DNA from: Streptomyces alanosinicus
GTDB taxonomy: Bacteria > Actinomycetota > Actinomycetes > Streptomycetales > Streptomycetaceae
NCBI RefSeq assembly: GCF_014650595.1
Contig: NZ_BMVG01000015.1
Location: 1-64,000, forward strand
Length of the DNA stretch: 64,000 nt
Reading direction: 5' to 3'
Below, piece after piece: positions 26,179-34,698 of the stretch. Position 1 is the stretch's first letter. Each line of letters starts with the position of its first letter. Under the pieces are notes generated by a model. It saw nothing but the letters and a program-made list of their open reading frames with translations, was not told where the DNA came from and made no database searches. The position numbers were made by a program, and so were the translations under genes.

Positions 26179-27855
26179 ATGGCACAGGCTGCCGAGGCAG
26201 CGCGGACCGTCATCCTGACCGTGGACGACGACCCGGGGGTCTCCCGTGCCGTCGCCCGCGATCTGCGGCGGCGCTACGGCGAGTCGTACCGGATCGTGCG
26301 CGCGGAGTCCGGGGAGTCCGCCCTCGACGCCCTGCGCGAGCTGAAGCTGCGCGGCGACCTGGTCGCGGTGATCCTGGCCGACTACCGGATGCCGCAGATG
26401 AACGGCATCGAGTTCCTGGAACAGGCGCTGGACGTCTATCCGGGGGCGCGGCGGGTGCTGCTCACCGCGTACGCGGACACCAACGCCGCGATCGACGCGA
26501 TCAACGTGGTCGATCTGGACCACTATCTGCTCAAGCCCTGGGATCCGCCGGAGGAGAAGCTCTATCCGGTCCTGGACGACCTGCTGGAGGCCTGGCGGAC
26601 CAGCGCCCACCGGGCCGTGGCCAGCACGAAGGTCGTCGGGCACCGCTGGTCGGCGCGGTCCTCGGACGTGCGCGAGTTCCTGGCCCGCAACCAGGTGCCG
26701 TACCGCTGGTACTCGGTGGAGGAGCCGGAGGGGCAGCGGCTGCTGGCGGCCGCCGGACAGGACGGGCAGCGGCTGCCGCTGGTGATCACCCCGGACGGCG
26801 GCACGCTGGTCGAGCCGGAGGCGCCCGAGCTGGCCGCGCGGGTGGGACTCGCGACGACCCCGACGGCGGACTTCTACGACCTCATCGTGATCGGCGGCGG
26901 TCCGGCCGGGCTCGGCGCGGCCGTGTACGGCGCCTCGGAGGGCCTCAGGACCGTGCTCGTCGAACGGTCGGCGACCGGCGGGCAGGCCGGGCAGAGCTCG
27001 CGGATCGAGAACTACCTGGGCTTCCCCGACGGGGTCTCCGGCGCCCAGCTCACCAACCGGGCGCGCCGGCAGGCCGCCAAGTTCGGCGCCGAGATCCTGA
27101 CCACCCGTGAGGTGACGGGGCTGGAGGTCAACGGCGCCGCCCGGGTCGTACGGTTCGCGGACGGCTCGGCCATCGCCGCGCACAGCGTGATCCTCGCGAC
27201 CGGGGTGCAGTACCGGCAGCTGGAGGCCGCCGGCTGCACCGATCTGACCGGCTGCGGGGTGTTCTACGGCTCGGCGCTGACCGAGGCGTCGGCCTGCCAG
27301 GGGCAGGACATCTACATCGTCGGCGGCGCCAACTCGGCGGGCCAGGCGGCGATGTACCTGTCCCGGGGCGCGAAGTCGGTGACGCTGCTGGTGCGGGGCC
27401 CGGATCTGTCGGCGTCGATGTCGTACTACCTGATCCAGCAGATCAACGAGGCGCCGAACATCTCGGTGCGCCCGCACACGGTGGTGGACGCGGCGCACGG
27501 CGGGGACCGGCTGGAGCAGCTGACGCTGCGGCACACGGTGACCGGGGAGAGCGAACGCGTCGACGCCCAGTGGGTGTTCGTGTTCATCGGTGCCGCCCCG
27601 CTGACCGACTGGCTGGGCGAGGCGGTGCTGCGCGACGAGCGCGGGTTCATCCTCGCCGGGCCCGATCTGACCGCCGACGGGCGGCCGCCGGCCGGCTGGG
27701 AGCTGGACCGGCCGCCGTACCACCTGGAGACCAGCGTTCCCGGTGTGTTCGTGGCGGGTGACGCACGGGCCGAGTCCGCCAAGCGTGTCGCGTCCGCCGT
27801 CGGCGAGGGGGCCATGGCCGTGATGCTCGTCCATCGGTATCTGGAGCAGTCATGA
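26179..27855 (+). CDS. Response regulator receiver fused to thioredoxin-reductase-like flavoprotein
   Basis: The 558-residue protein starts with a CheY-like receiver (acidic pocket D16-D18, phosphoacceptor D68 in LADYRMP, K119 in LLKPWD). A glutaredoxin/thioredoxin-like spacer follows (residues about 150-225), then a TrxR fold with LIVIGGGPAGLGAA, IYIVGGANSAGQAA and VFVAGDARAES. The redox CxxC of true thioredoxin reductases is absent: GSAL follows GVFY where CATC-type sequences normally follow. It may therefore use another electron acceptor. It is the first gene of a coupled three-gene operon; GGGAGAC precedes the ATG. Confidence 0.92.
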   Translation: MAQAAEAARTVILTVDDDPGVSRAVARDLRRRYGESYRIVRAESGESALDALRELKLRGDLVAVILADYRMPQMNGIEFLEQALDVYPGARRVLLTAYADTNAAIDAINVVDLDHYLLKPWDPPEEKLYPVLDDLLEAWRTSAHRAVASTKVVGHRWSARSSDVREFLARNQVPYRWYSVEEPEGQRLLAAAGQDGQRLPLVITPDGGTLVEPEAPELAARVGLATTPTADFYDLIVIGGGPAGLGAAVYGASEGLRTVLVERSATGGQAGQSSRIENYLGFPDGVSGAQLTNRARRQAAKFGAEILTTREVTGLEVNGAARVVRFADGSAIAAHSVILATGVQYRQLEAAGCTDLTGCGVFYGSALTEASACQGQDIYIVGGANSAGQAAMYLSRGAKSVTLLVRGPDLSASMSYYLIQQINEAPNISVRPHTVVDAAHGGDRLEQLTLRHTVTGESERVDAQWVFVFIGAAPLTDWLGEAVLRDERGFILAGPDLTADGRPPAGWELDRPPYHLETSVPGVFVAGDARAESAKRVASAVGEGAMAVMLVHRYLEQS

Positions 27856-27880
27856 ACGGTCTGGAGCAGTCATGAGCGGT
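27841..27880. repeat. 20-bp tandem duplication across a stop/start junction
   Basis: CTGGAGCAGTCATGAACGGT (27841-27860) is followed at once by the same sequence with one change (AGCGGT, 27861-27880). Each copy carries a GGAG ribosome site and an ATGA. The first ATGA ends the flavoprotein; the second starts the histidine kinase. Between them the first ATG would make a seven-residue peptide. Confidence 0.9.
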
Positions 27881-29332
27881 CGGATCATGCCGTGCAGTCC
27901 CAAGGAGATCGGCTCGCTGTTCCTCTTCGAGAAGCTGAGTGCCGAGCAGCTCGGGCGGCTGTGCAGCGAGGGCCGGGTGGAGCTGTTCCAGCCCGGCCCG
28001 GTGTACACCGAGGGGGACCCCGCCACCTGCTTCTTCGCGATGATCGAGGGCACGGTCGTGCTCTCCCGCCGGGTCGCCGGTGACGATGTGGAGGTCACCC
28101 GCACCTCGCAGAGCGGGGTGTACGCGGGCGCGATGCAGGCCTACCTCGGCGACCGGGTGCGGCAGGTCTACAACAACTCGATGCGGGTGACGGAGCCGAC
28201 GCGGTTCTTCGTACTGCCGGCGGACATCTTCGCGGACGTCATGAGCGAGTGGTTCCCGATGGCCGTGCATCTGCTGGAGGGCCTGTTCTTCGGTGCGAAG
28301 AACACCCAGGCGGCGATCGGGCAGCGGGAGCGGCTGCTGGCGCTGGGCTCGCTGTCGGCGGGGCTGACGCACGAGCTGAACAACCCCGCCGCGGCGGCCG
28401 TACGGGCCACGGCCACGCTGCGCGAACGGGTCGCGAAGATGCGGCACAAGCTGGCCGTCATCGCCGAAGGGCCCTTCTCCCGCGACCAGTTGGCGGGTCT
28501 GATCGAGATCCAGGAGCGCACCGCCGAACGGGTCGCCAAGGCCCCGGTGCTCAGTCCGCTGGAGACCGCCGACCGGGAGGACCTGCTCGCCGACTGGCTG
28601 GAGGACCACGAGATCGACCACGCCTGGCAGCTGGCGCCGGCCTTCGTGCAGGCCGGGCTCGACGTCGACTGGCTGGAGCAGGTCGCGGCGGCCGTGGACG
28701 AGGAGATCCTGGCCGGAGCGATCGGCTGGCTCAACTACACCATCGAGACCGAGCTGTTGATGACCGAGATCGAGGACTCCACCACCCGTATCTCGCATCT
28801 GGTCGACGCGGCCAAGCAGTACTCACAGCTGGACCGGGCGCCCTACCGGGTGGTGGACGTGCATGAACTCCTCGACAGCACCCTGCTGATGCTGTCCGGG
28901 AAGATCGGCACCGGGATCGAGGTCGTGAAGGAGTACGACCGCACGCTCCCGCCGGTGCCGGCCTATCCGGCGGAGCTGAACCAGGTGTGGACCAACCTGA
29001 TCGACAACGCGGTGTCCGCGATCAACGGCGCGGGCGGCACGGGCACGCTGAGCGTGCGGACCGGGCTCGACCACGAGCGGCTGCTGGTGGAGTTCCGGGA
29101 CACCGGACCCGGTGTCCCGCCCGAGATCAAGGACCGTATCTTCGACCCGTTCTTCACCACGAAACCGGTCGGCGAGGGCACCGGGCTCGGCCTGGACATC
29201 TCCTGGCGGATCGTCGTCAACAAGCACCACGGCACCCTGCGGGTGGAGTCGGTGCCCGGCGACACCCGCTTCCAGGTGCTGCTGCCCCTGACCCCCGAGA
29301 CACCCGACGAGGACGCGGAGGACACCCCATGA
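27872..29332 (+). CDS. Histidine kinase with N-terminal cyclic-nucleotide-binding domain
   Basis: The 486-residue soluble kinase has a cNMP-type sensor domain (about residues 16-130: VYTEGDPATCFFAMIEGTVV), an H-box LGSLSAGLTHELNNPAAAA with H167, and the ATPase boxes NQVWTNLIDNAVSAI, DTGPGVP, FDPFFTTK and GEGTGLGL. No membrane segment is seen, so it senses something in the cytoplasm. The natural partner is the receiver domain encoded just upstream. GGAG precedes the ATG in the second copy of the 20-bp repeat. Its stop overlaps the next gene as ATGA. Confidence 0.93.
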   Translation: MSGRIMPCSPKEIGSLFLFEKLSAEQLGRLCSEGRVELFQPGPVYTEGDPATCFFAMIEGTVVLSRRVAGDDVEVTRTSQSGVYAGAMQAYLGDRVRQVYNNSMRVTEPTRFFVLPADIFADVMSEWFPMAVHLLEGLFFGAKNTQAAIGQRERLLALGSLSAGLTHELNNPAAAAVRATATLRERVAKMRHKLAVIAEGPFSRDQLAGLIEIQERTAERVAKAPVLSPLETADREDLLADWLEDHEIDHAWQLAPAFVQAGLDVDWLEQVAAAVDEEILAGAIGWLNYTIETELLMTEIEDSTTRISHLVDAAKQYSQLDRAPYRVVDVHELLDSTLLMLSGKIGTGIEVVKEYDRTLPPVPAYPAELNQVWTNLIDNAVSAINGAGGTGTLSVRTGLDHERLLVEFRDTGPGVPPEIKDRIFDPFFTTKPVGEGTGLGLDISWRIVVNKHHGTLRVESVPGDTRFQVLLPLTPETPDEDAEDTP

Positions 29333-29688
29333 GCGCCACCGACGGAACCGAGGCGATCGACCCGGGCGTCGCGCCGAGCGGCACCGGCTGCGTGGAGTGC
29401 GAGGAGGCCGGCGGCTGGTGGTTCCACCTGCGCCGGTGCGCGCAGTGCGGGCACGTCGGCTGCTGCGACGACTCCCCCGCCCAGCACGCCACCGCGCACT
29501 ACCGTGCCACGGGGCACCCGGTGATCCGGAGCTTCGAGCCGGGCGAGGAGTGGTTCTGGAACTACGCCACCGACGAGTTGTATGTATCCGGCCCCGAGCT
29601 CGCCCCGCCGGTCAGCCACCCCGCCGACCAGCCGGTACCGGGCCCGGCGGGCCGGGTCCCGGCGGACTGGGCCGACACGCTGCGCTGA
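29329..29688 (+). CDS. UBP-type zinc-finger protein
   Basis: The 119-residue protein is a ZnF-UBP domain with C21, C24, C37, C40, H42, C45, C46, H53, H57 and H63 (for example CAQCGHVGCCDDSP and HYRATGHP). In eukaryotes this fold binds the free C-terminus of ubiquitin; in bacteria its partner is unknown. Its start overlaps the kinase stop, so it is made with the kinase and likely acts with the kinase/flavoprotein pair. The C-terminal 40 residues are proline-rich. Confidence 0.9.
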   Translation: MSATDGTEAIDPGVAPSGTGCVECEEAGGWWFHLRRCAQCGHVGCCDDSPAQHATAHYRATGHPVIRSFEPGEEWFWNYATDELYVSGPELAPPVSHPADQPVPGPAGRVPADWADTLR

Positions 29689-29722
29689 GCCGGGCGGGGC
29701 GGCGGACCGGTCCGGTCCGGGC

Positions 29723-30985
29723 TCACCGCGCGCAGTTCAGCCGCGCCAGGTCGACGGCGTCGGCCAGGGCCCGCATCCCCCGGTCGTCGGGGTGCAGATG
29801 GTCTCCGCCGTCGAAGGCCGGCCGCAGGCGCTCGGGGTCGTCGGGGCTGCGCAGGACGCGGTCGAAGTCGATGACGGCGTCGAAGTCCCGGCTGGTGCGC
29901 AGCAGCCGGTTGACGTCCCGGCGCACCGACTCGGCGGCCGGATCCCATTCCGGCCAGCCCTTGAAGGGACCGACCGTCGCGGCCACCACGCACTTCCCGG
30001 CGCCGTGCACCCGCCGTGCGATCTCCCGGTACCCGGCGATCAGTTCGGCCGCGGTGACCCCGGTGTGCGCCTTGAGGTCGTTCACCCCCTCGAAGAGGAA
30101 CACGGTGCGCACCCCGGGCTGCGAGAGCACGTCCCGGTCCAGCCGGTCCAGGGCGCTCGGCGCGGCGCCGTCCGTGAGGACCATGTTGCCGGAGACGCCT
30201 TCGTCGGCGACGCCCCTGACGTCCATGGCGTGCGTGCGGGCCGGATTCAGGCGCCGGGCGAGGTAGTCGGGCCAGCGCCGGTTCAGGTCGGGGGTGGACT
30301 GCCGTCCGTCGGTGAGGGAGTCGCCGAGCACGACCACGGCCCCGGTGGCCGCGCGGGAGGGCCGTACGGACACCGCGTCGAGGTACCACCAGGAGCCGGT
30401 CGTCCGGCCCCAGTTGCGGGCGCTCTCCTCGGCGGTGTGGTCGCCCTGTCCGGTGTACGACGTCTGCAGCGCCATCCAGTGTCCGGTCGCCGGGCCGGCC
30501 GCGCCGGGGAGGTAGAGGCTGACGGCCAGGTCGGTGCCGGCCGGCCAGCTGCCGGGCAGCGGGTCGCTCCAGGCGGCGGCGCCGGCGGGCACGGTGACCG
30601 TGCGGGCGCCGCCGAAGGTGAGCCGCCGGTTACTGCCAGGGCGCAGTGCGGCACCGTGGCCGCGCAGGCCGGCGTAGCCGCTGTCCAGGGTGAGCGGGTG
30701 GTCACCGAAGGCGTTGGTGACGCGGACCCGCAGACCGGTGCCGCCGACGCTGGTGTGCACGATCATCCGGTAGCCCTGGCCTGCGCCGTCCTCGCCCATG
30801 CCGTCGGCGCTCGCCGCCCAGGTGACGACCCCGGAGGCCCGTACGACGGACGGGGGCGGGGGCGCCGCGCGGGCGGGCGCGGGCTGGCAGCCCACGGCCG
30901 CGACCAGGGCGGCGGCCTGGCAGCCGCGTGCCATCCGGCCGGTCACCGGCCGCGGCCGCGGAGCGCGCCGGGTCCGCCGGGTCAT
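29723..30985 (-). CDS. Secreted SGNH/GDSL-family hydrolase
   Basis: The 420-residue protein has an export leader (residues about 15-40, rich in Ala with a Cys at the end) and an N-terminal beta domain. The SGNH domain shows VVVLGDSLTDG with the nucleophile serine, GVNDL for the Asn block and DHLHPDDRG for the catalytic Asp-His. It is probably an extracellular esterase or lipase. I start at the ATG complementary to 30983-30985; upstream frame extension crosses a terminator and is not coding. It is separated by that terminator from the M4 protease gene. Confidence 0.87.
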   Translation of the reverse strand: MTRRTRRAPRPRPVTGRMARGCQAAALVAAVGCQPAPARAAPPPPSVVRASGVVTWAASADGMGEDGAGQGYRMIVHTSVGGTGLRVRVTNAFGDHPLTLDSGYAGLRGHGAALRPGSNRRLTFGGARTVTVPAGAAAWSDPLPGSWPAGTDLAVSLYLPGAAGPATGHWMALQTSYTGQGDHTAEESARNWGRTTGSWWYLDAVSVRPSRAATGAVVVLGDSLTDGRQSTPDLNRRWPDYLARRLNPARTHAMDVRGVADEGVSGNMVLTDGAAPSALDRLDRDVLSQPGVRTVFLFEGVNDLKAHTGVTAAELIAGYREIARRVHGAGKCVVAATVGPFKGWPEWDPAAESVRRDVNRLLRTSRDFDAVIDFDRVLRSPDDPERLRPAFDGGDHLHPDDRGMRALADAVDLARLNCAR

Positions 30986-31095
30986 CCCCGGACCGTCCGG
31001 GACGTTCCTGCGTACTCCACGGAGGTCATGTTCCCGCCGACCGCCCGCCGACGCACCTCGGGTGGGCCCTGCCGGCCAGCCGGCCGGGGAATACG

Positions 31096-31124
31096 CGGAT
31101 GCCCCGCACGAGGCGGGGCATCCG
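31096..31124 (-). terminator. Terminator after the M4 protease gene
   Basis: A 12-bp perfect stem (arms 31096-31107 and 31113-31124) with loop ACGAG lies 17 bases beyond the protease stop. The stem is almost all G-C with no T tract, as is common in Streptomyces. Confidence 0.8.
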
Positions 31125-31140
31125 GTGGTGCGGCGGCCGG

Positions 31141-32925
31141 TCAGTGACGGGGCGCCGGGGTGTTGGCGGCGGTGACGTTGACCGCGGCCCACGCCTTGTC
31201 CACCGTCTTGTACTCGGTGCTGTTCGCTCCGTAGAGGTCCTTGGCCGCCTTCAGCGTCGCGACGCGCGCGTCGTGGAAGTCGGTCGTGGAGACCATGTAC
31301 CGGGTGAGCGCACGGTAGAAGATCGCGGTGGCCTTGGCGCGGCCGATGCCCTTGACCGTGGAGTGGTCGTAGGTCGGCGAGTCGTAGGCGACCCCGTTGA
31401 TCGTCTTCTTGCCGCTGCCCTCCGCGAGGAGGTAGTAGGCGTGCGAGGAGACACCCGAACCGGCGTGCACCTCGGTGAAGTACGTGTCCTTCGACCAGTA
31501 GTCGATCGTGCCCTCGAGCTTGTCGAGCGACGGGTGGTCGAGGCGGCGCAGGAACTTCTGGGCGAGGCCCAGCTTCTCGCCGATCAGGTAGTCCGGCGTG
31601 TCCTTCGGGTTGTTCGCGTAGAACTCGACGTTGGAGCCGAAGATGTCCGCGAGCGACTCGTTCAGCGCGCCGGGCTCACCGTACTGGTTGCCGTCGGAGT
31701 CGACGTGGGTCGGCTCCAGCTTGGCGGTCGCGTCGACCACGCCGTGCGTCAGCTCGTGGCCGGTGACGTCGAGGACGACCAGCGGCTTCTTGAACGTCTG
31801 CCCGTCGCCGTCGCCGTACAGCATGCAGTTGCAGGTCGGGTCCCAGAAGGCGTTGGCGACCTTGTTGCCCCAGTGGACCATGCCCTGGGCTGCCTTGCTG
31901 TTGTTGGCTATGCCCTTGCGCCCGAAGGTGGACTTGTAGAAGTCCAGGGTCTTCGTGATGCCGTACTGGGCGTCCGCCGCGGCGCTGGCGCGGTTGCCGG
32001 TGGTGTTGTTGCCCCACACGTTGGTCGTGTTGGTGAACGCCGCACCAGCGGTGAACTTCTCGGTGGTCTTGCCCTTGGCGTCGCGGGTCTCGGTGCCGTA
32101 CCGGCTCGGGTCCTTGAGCTGGTAGTGGCCGGCCGAGGTCTGCGTGGTGGTCAGGCCGACGTTGCCCACGAAGAGGGTCTTGCCGGTGCCCTTCGCCGCG
32201 GACGGGAAGCCCGCCGTGGCGCCGGAGACACCGGAACCGAGCAGGCCGGCCTCGGGGGCGGCGGCGCCGGTGGCCGGGTCCAGCGTGTCGCCCTGCTTGC
32301 GCAGGTCGGCGAGCAGCTTCGGCGACAGGAACTCGTCGCTGTCGGGGGTGTTGCTGCGCACCTTGCCGGTGACGGCGTCGACGACGACGGTGTTGGTGCC
32401 CTGCTGGTCGGTCACCGTCACCTGGTAGGCCAGGGCCGCGGAGCCGCCGCGCGCGTCGACGACGAGCTGGGCGCTGCCGGCGTCGCCCTTGGCGGCCTGG
32501 GCGGCCTTGGCGGCGGCCTGCTCCGCGGTCAGCTTGGCCTGCGTGGCGGACGGCTGGACGGTGTGGCCGGCGGCGCGGGTCACACCGGCGTAGCCCAGCT
32601 GGTGGTCGAGGTGGACGACGAGGTCACCGCCGAGCACGGGCATACCGTCGTGCGTACGGACGAACCGGACGTGCCGGGCGCCCTCGGGGTCGAGCATCAC
32701 ATCCTGGGCGTGCAGTTCGTCGCCCTGGGAGACACCGGCCGCCGAGGCGTGGGCGAAGGCCGCGGTGCGCGCCGCCTCCACCACCGCGGTGGCGTTCGTG
32801 GTGGCGGAGGCCGAAGCCCGCGCCACCCCGGTGTCAGAACCCGCGAAAGCCGTGCCGGCCAGGCCCGTGGCAGCAGTCGTCACCGCGATCGCGACAGCGA
32901 CACTGCGTATGTGGGGTCTACGCAA
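31141..32925 (-). CDS. Secreted M4 (thermolysin-type) metallopeptidase precursor
   Basis: The 594-residue preproenzyme has a signal peptide (SVAVAIAVTTAATGLAGTAFA), a FTP/PepSY propeptide to about residue 235 and the M4 catalytic domain. The zinc site is VTGHELTHGV, the third ligand lies in GALNESLADIFGS, and a catalytic His region is HAGSGVSSHAYYLL. It is an extracellular neutral protease. The start appears to be TTG (complement 32923-32925) with AAGGAA nine bases upstream; no ATG fits better. A GTGACGC inverted repeat lies about 55 bases upstream. Confidence 0.93.
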   Translation of the reverse strand: MRRPHIRSVAVAIAVTTAATGLAGTAFAGSDTGVARASASATTNATAVVEAARTAAFAHASAAGVSQGDELHAQDVMLDPEGARHVRFVRTHDGMPVLGGDLVVHLDHQLGYAGVTRAAGHTVQPSATQAKLTAEQAAAKAAQAAKGDAGSAQLVVDARGGSAALAYQVTVTDQQGTNTVVVDAVTGKVRSNTPDSDEFLSPKLLADLRKQGDTLDPATGAAAPEAGLLGSGVSGATAGFPSAAKGTGKTLFVGNVGLTTTQTSAGHYQLKDPSRYGTETRDAKGKTTEKFTAGAAFTNTTNVWGNNTTGNRASAAADAQYGITKTLDFYKSTFGRKGIANNSKAAQGMVHWGNKVANAFWDPTCNCMLYGDGDGQTFKKPLVVLDVTGHELTHGVVDATAKLEPTHVDSDGNQYGEPGALNESLADIFGSNVEFYANNPKDTPDYLIGEKLGLAQKFLRRLDHPSLDKLEGTIDYWSKDTYFTEVHAGSGVSSHAYYLLAEGSGKKTINGVAYDSPTYDHSTVKGIGRAKATAIFYRALTRYMVSTTDFHDARVATLKAAKDLYGANSTEYKTVDKAWAAVNVTAANTPAPRH

Positions 32926-33253
32926 GGATCAGGGTTCCTTCGTTCGAAGGCAGCGGGGATCACCAACCGCCTTGAGACGTGACGCTGTTCCGCGTCACGG
33001 GGGCTGGTCGGGCCCCGTGGCGCAACCCTTACGGATCCGTCATGTGCACGTAAAGGCGGAATGATCGATTTCGCGACCTTCTATGGCAATCCTTTACGAA
33101 TGTGCACCACAGGGTGATCACTTACTGACCAACTGTGTGTCGGCTGTGGAGACGTTGACTCATTGCCCCGGGTTCCACGGCTGGAATGTGACCGATATCG
33201 CATCGCCGTCGGGCCGGGGAACCTCCGGCCGCGGTGCGGACGTTGCCCTCTGT
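32926..33253. other. 328-bp regulatory gap between divergent M4 protease and TerD-CAP genes
   Basis: No gene with convincing coding character is seen, although the right-hand frame is open from 33083. It contains two notable inverted repeats: GTGACGC-N6-GCGTCAC (32979-32998) and a long-spaced pair CGTAAAGG (33049-33056) and CCTTTACG (33091-33098), each with TGTGCAC beside it. Confidence 0.6.
32979..32998. promoter_or_regulatory. Perfect inverted repeat upstream of the M4 protease
   Basis: GTGACGC, six bases, then GCGTCAC form a perfect 7-bp dyad about 55 bases in front of the protease start. It could be an operator. The regulator is not identifiable. Confidence 0.5.
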
Positions 33254-34651
33254 GTGACGACCGAGCTGGTCGCCGGGGGCAATGTGCCGCTGCCCGCCGG
33301 TGTGGTGCTGCTGCGGGTGAGCGGACCCTTCGATGTGTCCGGGCTGGTCGGGGGCGCGGACGGCAGGGTCGGCTCCGACGCCGACTTCGTGTTCTACAAC
33401 CAGCCCCGGGCGCCCGGTCTCCGGCTGCGCGGTGACGGCGGCCTGGCCGTCGAACCGGCCCGGCTGCGCGCGGGCGCCTGCCGGGTCACGGTCGCGGTGA
33501 GCGCGGCCGAGCCCGGGACGCCGCTGCGGCGGCTGCCCGCTCCCCGGCTGGAGGTCACGGACGGCGCCGGCCGTCCGCTCGCCCGGTTCGCACCACCGCG
33601 CCCCGGCCCGGAGACCGTGCTGCTGCTGGCCGAGCTGTATCTGCGGCCGGGCGCCGGCTGGAAGCTGCGGGCGATCGGGCAGGGATACGCGGACGGACTG
33701 GCCGGGCTCGCCCGGGACTTCGGGGTGGAGGTCACGGACGACGGCGACCGGCGGACGTCCACGGCCGCCGCTGCACCCGCCGCCCCGGTCCCCGCTCGGA
33801 CTGCCACCCCGGCCGCCGCTCCGGCTCCCGCCACCGGCGCGCGCCCGTCGTCCGGCCGGCCCGGCACGGCGGCGGCCGAGGCCTCCGCGGCGGAGTTCCT
33901 GCGCCTGGTCAACTCGGCCCGCGCACAGGCCGGTTCGACGGCGCTCGGCCTCGATCCGCGGCTGGAGTCCGCCGCGCTCTCCCACGCGTGGGCCATGGCG
34001 GACGCCGGGCGGCTCGGCGTCGAGGGGCGCGACGGCGTCTCGGTGCACCAGCGCGTCACCGCGGCCGGGTACCCGTACATCACGGTGGGCGAGCACCTCG
34101 TGTCCGGCCCGCGCTCCCCTGCCGAGTTCGTGGAGTACTGCCTGGGCGCGGAGCGGTCCCGGCGCACCCTGCTCGACCCGGCCTTCCGGCACGCCGCCCT
34201 GGCCCACGCCGACGCCGGTGACCGGTACTGGACCGCGCTGTGGGCCGCCCCGTTCACCCCGCACGCGCTGGCGGGCACGGCCGCCGAGGTGGTCGCGCTC
34301 ACCAACGCCGAGCGCGGCCGGGCCGGACTGCCGCCGCTGGCGACGGACCCGCTGCTCACCCGCGCCGCGCAGGCGCACTGTGCGGACATGGTGGCCCGCG
34401 ACTTCTACGACCACACCTCACCCGACGGCTCCCACCCCTGGGACCGGGCCGCCGCCGCGGGCTCCCGGCTGCGCACCATCGGCGAGAACATCGCCTGCGG
34501 CCAGCGCTCCCCCGCCGAGGTCGTGGACGGCTGGATGAACAGCCCCGGCCACCGCGCCAACATCCTGGGGCCCGGCTTCGGCCACATCGGCGTCGGCTTC
34601 ACGGGCGGCGGCCGGGCGGGCACGTACTGGACCCAGCTGTTCGGTGGCTGA
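33254..34651 (+). CDS. TerD-like domain fused to two CAP-superfamily domains
   Basis: The protein (about 465 residues) begins with a TerD-type stress domain: VPLPAGVVLLRVSGPFDVSG and SDADFVFYNQP. A Pro/Ala/Thr-rich linker (about residues 165-205) leads to two CAP (SCP/PR-1) domains. The second has ERGRAGLPPLATDPLL, HTSPDGSHPWDRA, GENIACG and MNSPGHRANIL; the first is more degenerate. No signal peptide is visible, which is odd because CAP domains are usually exported. GTG 33254 is chosen where homologues begin; there is no clear ribosome site. Confidence 0.75.
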   Translation: MTTELVAGGNVPLPAGVVLLRVSGPFDVSGLVGGADGRVGSDADFVFYNQPRAPGLRLRGDGGLAVEPARLRAGACRVTVAVSAAEPGTPLRRLPAPRLEVTDGAGRPLARFAPPRPGPETVLLLAELYLRPGAGWKLRAIGQGYADGLAGLARDFGVEVTDDGDRRTSTAAAAPAAPVPARTATPAAAPAPATGARPSSGRPGTAAAEASAAEFLRLVNSARAQAGSTALGLDPRLESAALSHAWAMADAGRLGVEGRDGVSVHQRVTAAGYPYITVGEHLVSGPRSPAEFVEYCLGAERSRRTLLDPAFRHAALAHADAGDRYWTALWAAPFTPHALAGTAAEVVALTNAERGRAGLPPLATDPLLTRAAQAHCADMVARDFYDHTSPDGSHPWDRAAAAGSRLRTIGENIACGQRSPAEVVDGWMNSPGHRANILGPGFGHIGVGFTGGGRAGTYWTQLFGG

Positions 34652-34698
34652 TCGGGCACACTGCGTGATCTTGGCGGAACGACATCGTCCGGGACACC

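Noticed and set aside
30986..31192. Upstream extension of the SGNH hydrolase frame
   Set aside because: It would run through a 12-bp terminator stem and overlap the M4 protease 3' end; the signal peptide begins shortly after the later ATG.
33083..33253. Upstream in-frame extension of the TerD-CAP protein from ATG 33083
   Set aside because: The added 57 residues have poor coding character (AT-rich codons, cysteines, no conserved start) and cover two inverted repeats. Homologues begin at about the GTG at 33254.
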